From: Limnoperna fortunei
Lineage: Eukaryota > Mollusca > Bivalvia > Mytilida > Modiolidae
Assembly (NCBI GenBank): GCA_944474755.1
Contig: OX104123.1
Location: forward strand, 64,473,898-64,537,897
DNA: 64,000 nucleotides
Direction: 5' to 3'
Of the stretch, positions 63,430 through 64,000 are shown one piece after another. Under the pieces are notes generated by a model that saw only the letters and a list, made by a program, of their open reading frames with translations, did not search any database and was not told the origin of the DNA. How positions within the stretch are numbered: the first letter of the stretch is position 1; every line of letters begins with the position of its first letter. A program made the position numbers and the translations under genes.

Positions 63430-63725
63430 GTCGGGGGTATATAGTGGTCCTCATGTCCGTCCGTCCGTCCACATTTAGTTTCCGAATGATAATTCAAAAA
63501 GTTTATATCCGATTTGAATGAAAATTCGGAATATTGTTACATATCCAATTGGTAAGAAGCCTATCGATTTTGGGGGAAATCCGTCAAATTTCAAGGTCAC
63601 AATCCACGTAAAACGTTAGAAATTTTAACAAAAAAGATGTTTCCAGATAATAACTCGAAAAGTTTGCATCCGATTTGAATAAAACTTTTGGGATATTGTT
63701 ATATATAAGGTACTAGAAAGGCTTC
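63430..63725 (-). repeat. interspersed repeat X, reversed copy
   Basis: Opens GTCGGGGGTATATAGTGGTC then CATGTCCGTCCGTCCGTCC and contains inverted forms of the internal unit (TTTGGGGGAAATCCGTCAAA, CATCCGATTTGAAT). Truncated near 63725. Confidence 0.75.
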
Positions 63726-64000
63726 TAATTTTTGACCCATTTTCCGTCCATAATTAATACTCCATAATTTTCGAGTGTCAGATTGTCTTTTCGTTCTTCA
63801 GTTGATTTATTTTGTTGTAAAACTAGTCATTCTGAATACATCTGAATAATTGCTTTATAATTTGTTTTATTATGTCTCAGCTATGTTGGTTGAAAGTTCT
63901 CTGATGATGAATGATTTTTGACACTGATCGAATCAAAATTTAACGGGACTTATTCTGTTCTGTTTCGGTACTTAGTAGGTGTACTGGCTCACTCCACATC

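Overview
The window is A+T-rich metazoan nuclear DNA with spliced genes, phase-1 extracellular-domain exons and dense interspersed repeats. Several repeats (SINEs ending in CAATC tracts, a non-LTR element with an RNase H domain, long elements with internal units of about 165 bp) look like those of bivalve molluscs, so a bivalve is the best guess. No bacterial genes, CRISPR arrays or rRNA genes were seen. Coordinates of repeats are approximate unless flanked by target-site duplications (TSDs).

Host genes. At 1-4868 (+) lies the 3' part of a single-pass membrane receptor: EGF-like exons, a transmembrane exon and a short tail with an NPxY motif. It was reconstructed from seven exons whose phases all agree. 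Isolated LDL-receptor class A exons lie at 33367-34410 (-), one apparently decayed. Exons of a tyrosine-recombinase-like gene, also with frame breaks, lie at 60925-63147 (-).

Mobile elements. (a) A candidate DNA transposon of about 10.3 kb occupies 37333-47625. It has long degenerate terminal inverted repeats, a seven-part spliced gene on the minus strand (39253-44826) with transposase-like acidic motifs, a coding minisatellite, and a 202-bp satellite in what looks like its first intron. This is the most unusual object here. (b) A pogo/Tigger-like element at about 56600-59505 has a two-exon transposase with one frameshift; a non-autonomous relative with the same ends sits in an intron of the receptor gene. 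(c) A decayed DDE_Tnp_4/SWIM transposase gene lies at 17315-19301. (d) Truncated copies of one RNase H-bearing non-LTR retrotransposon lie at 6585-8566, 10449-12530 (-), 35053-36990, 49858-50735 and 52010-52225, and an ORF1 remnant at 27725-28545. (e) At least three SINE families share the 3' tail of that LINE, which implies that the LINE mobilises them; several copies have clear TSDs and two are nested inside LINE copies. (f) A tRNA-headed repeat occurs twice near 5.1-5.7 kb.

The rest is intronic or intergenic, with unclassified repeats, short MITE-like units, two arrays of a roughly 54-bp minisatellite (54.3-56.4 kb) and stretches where nothing could be recognised.
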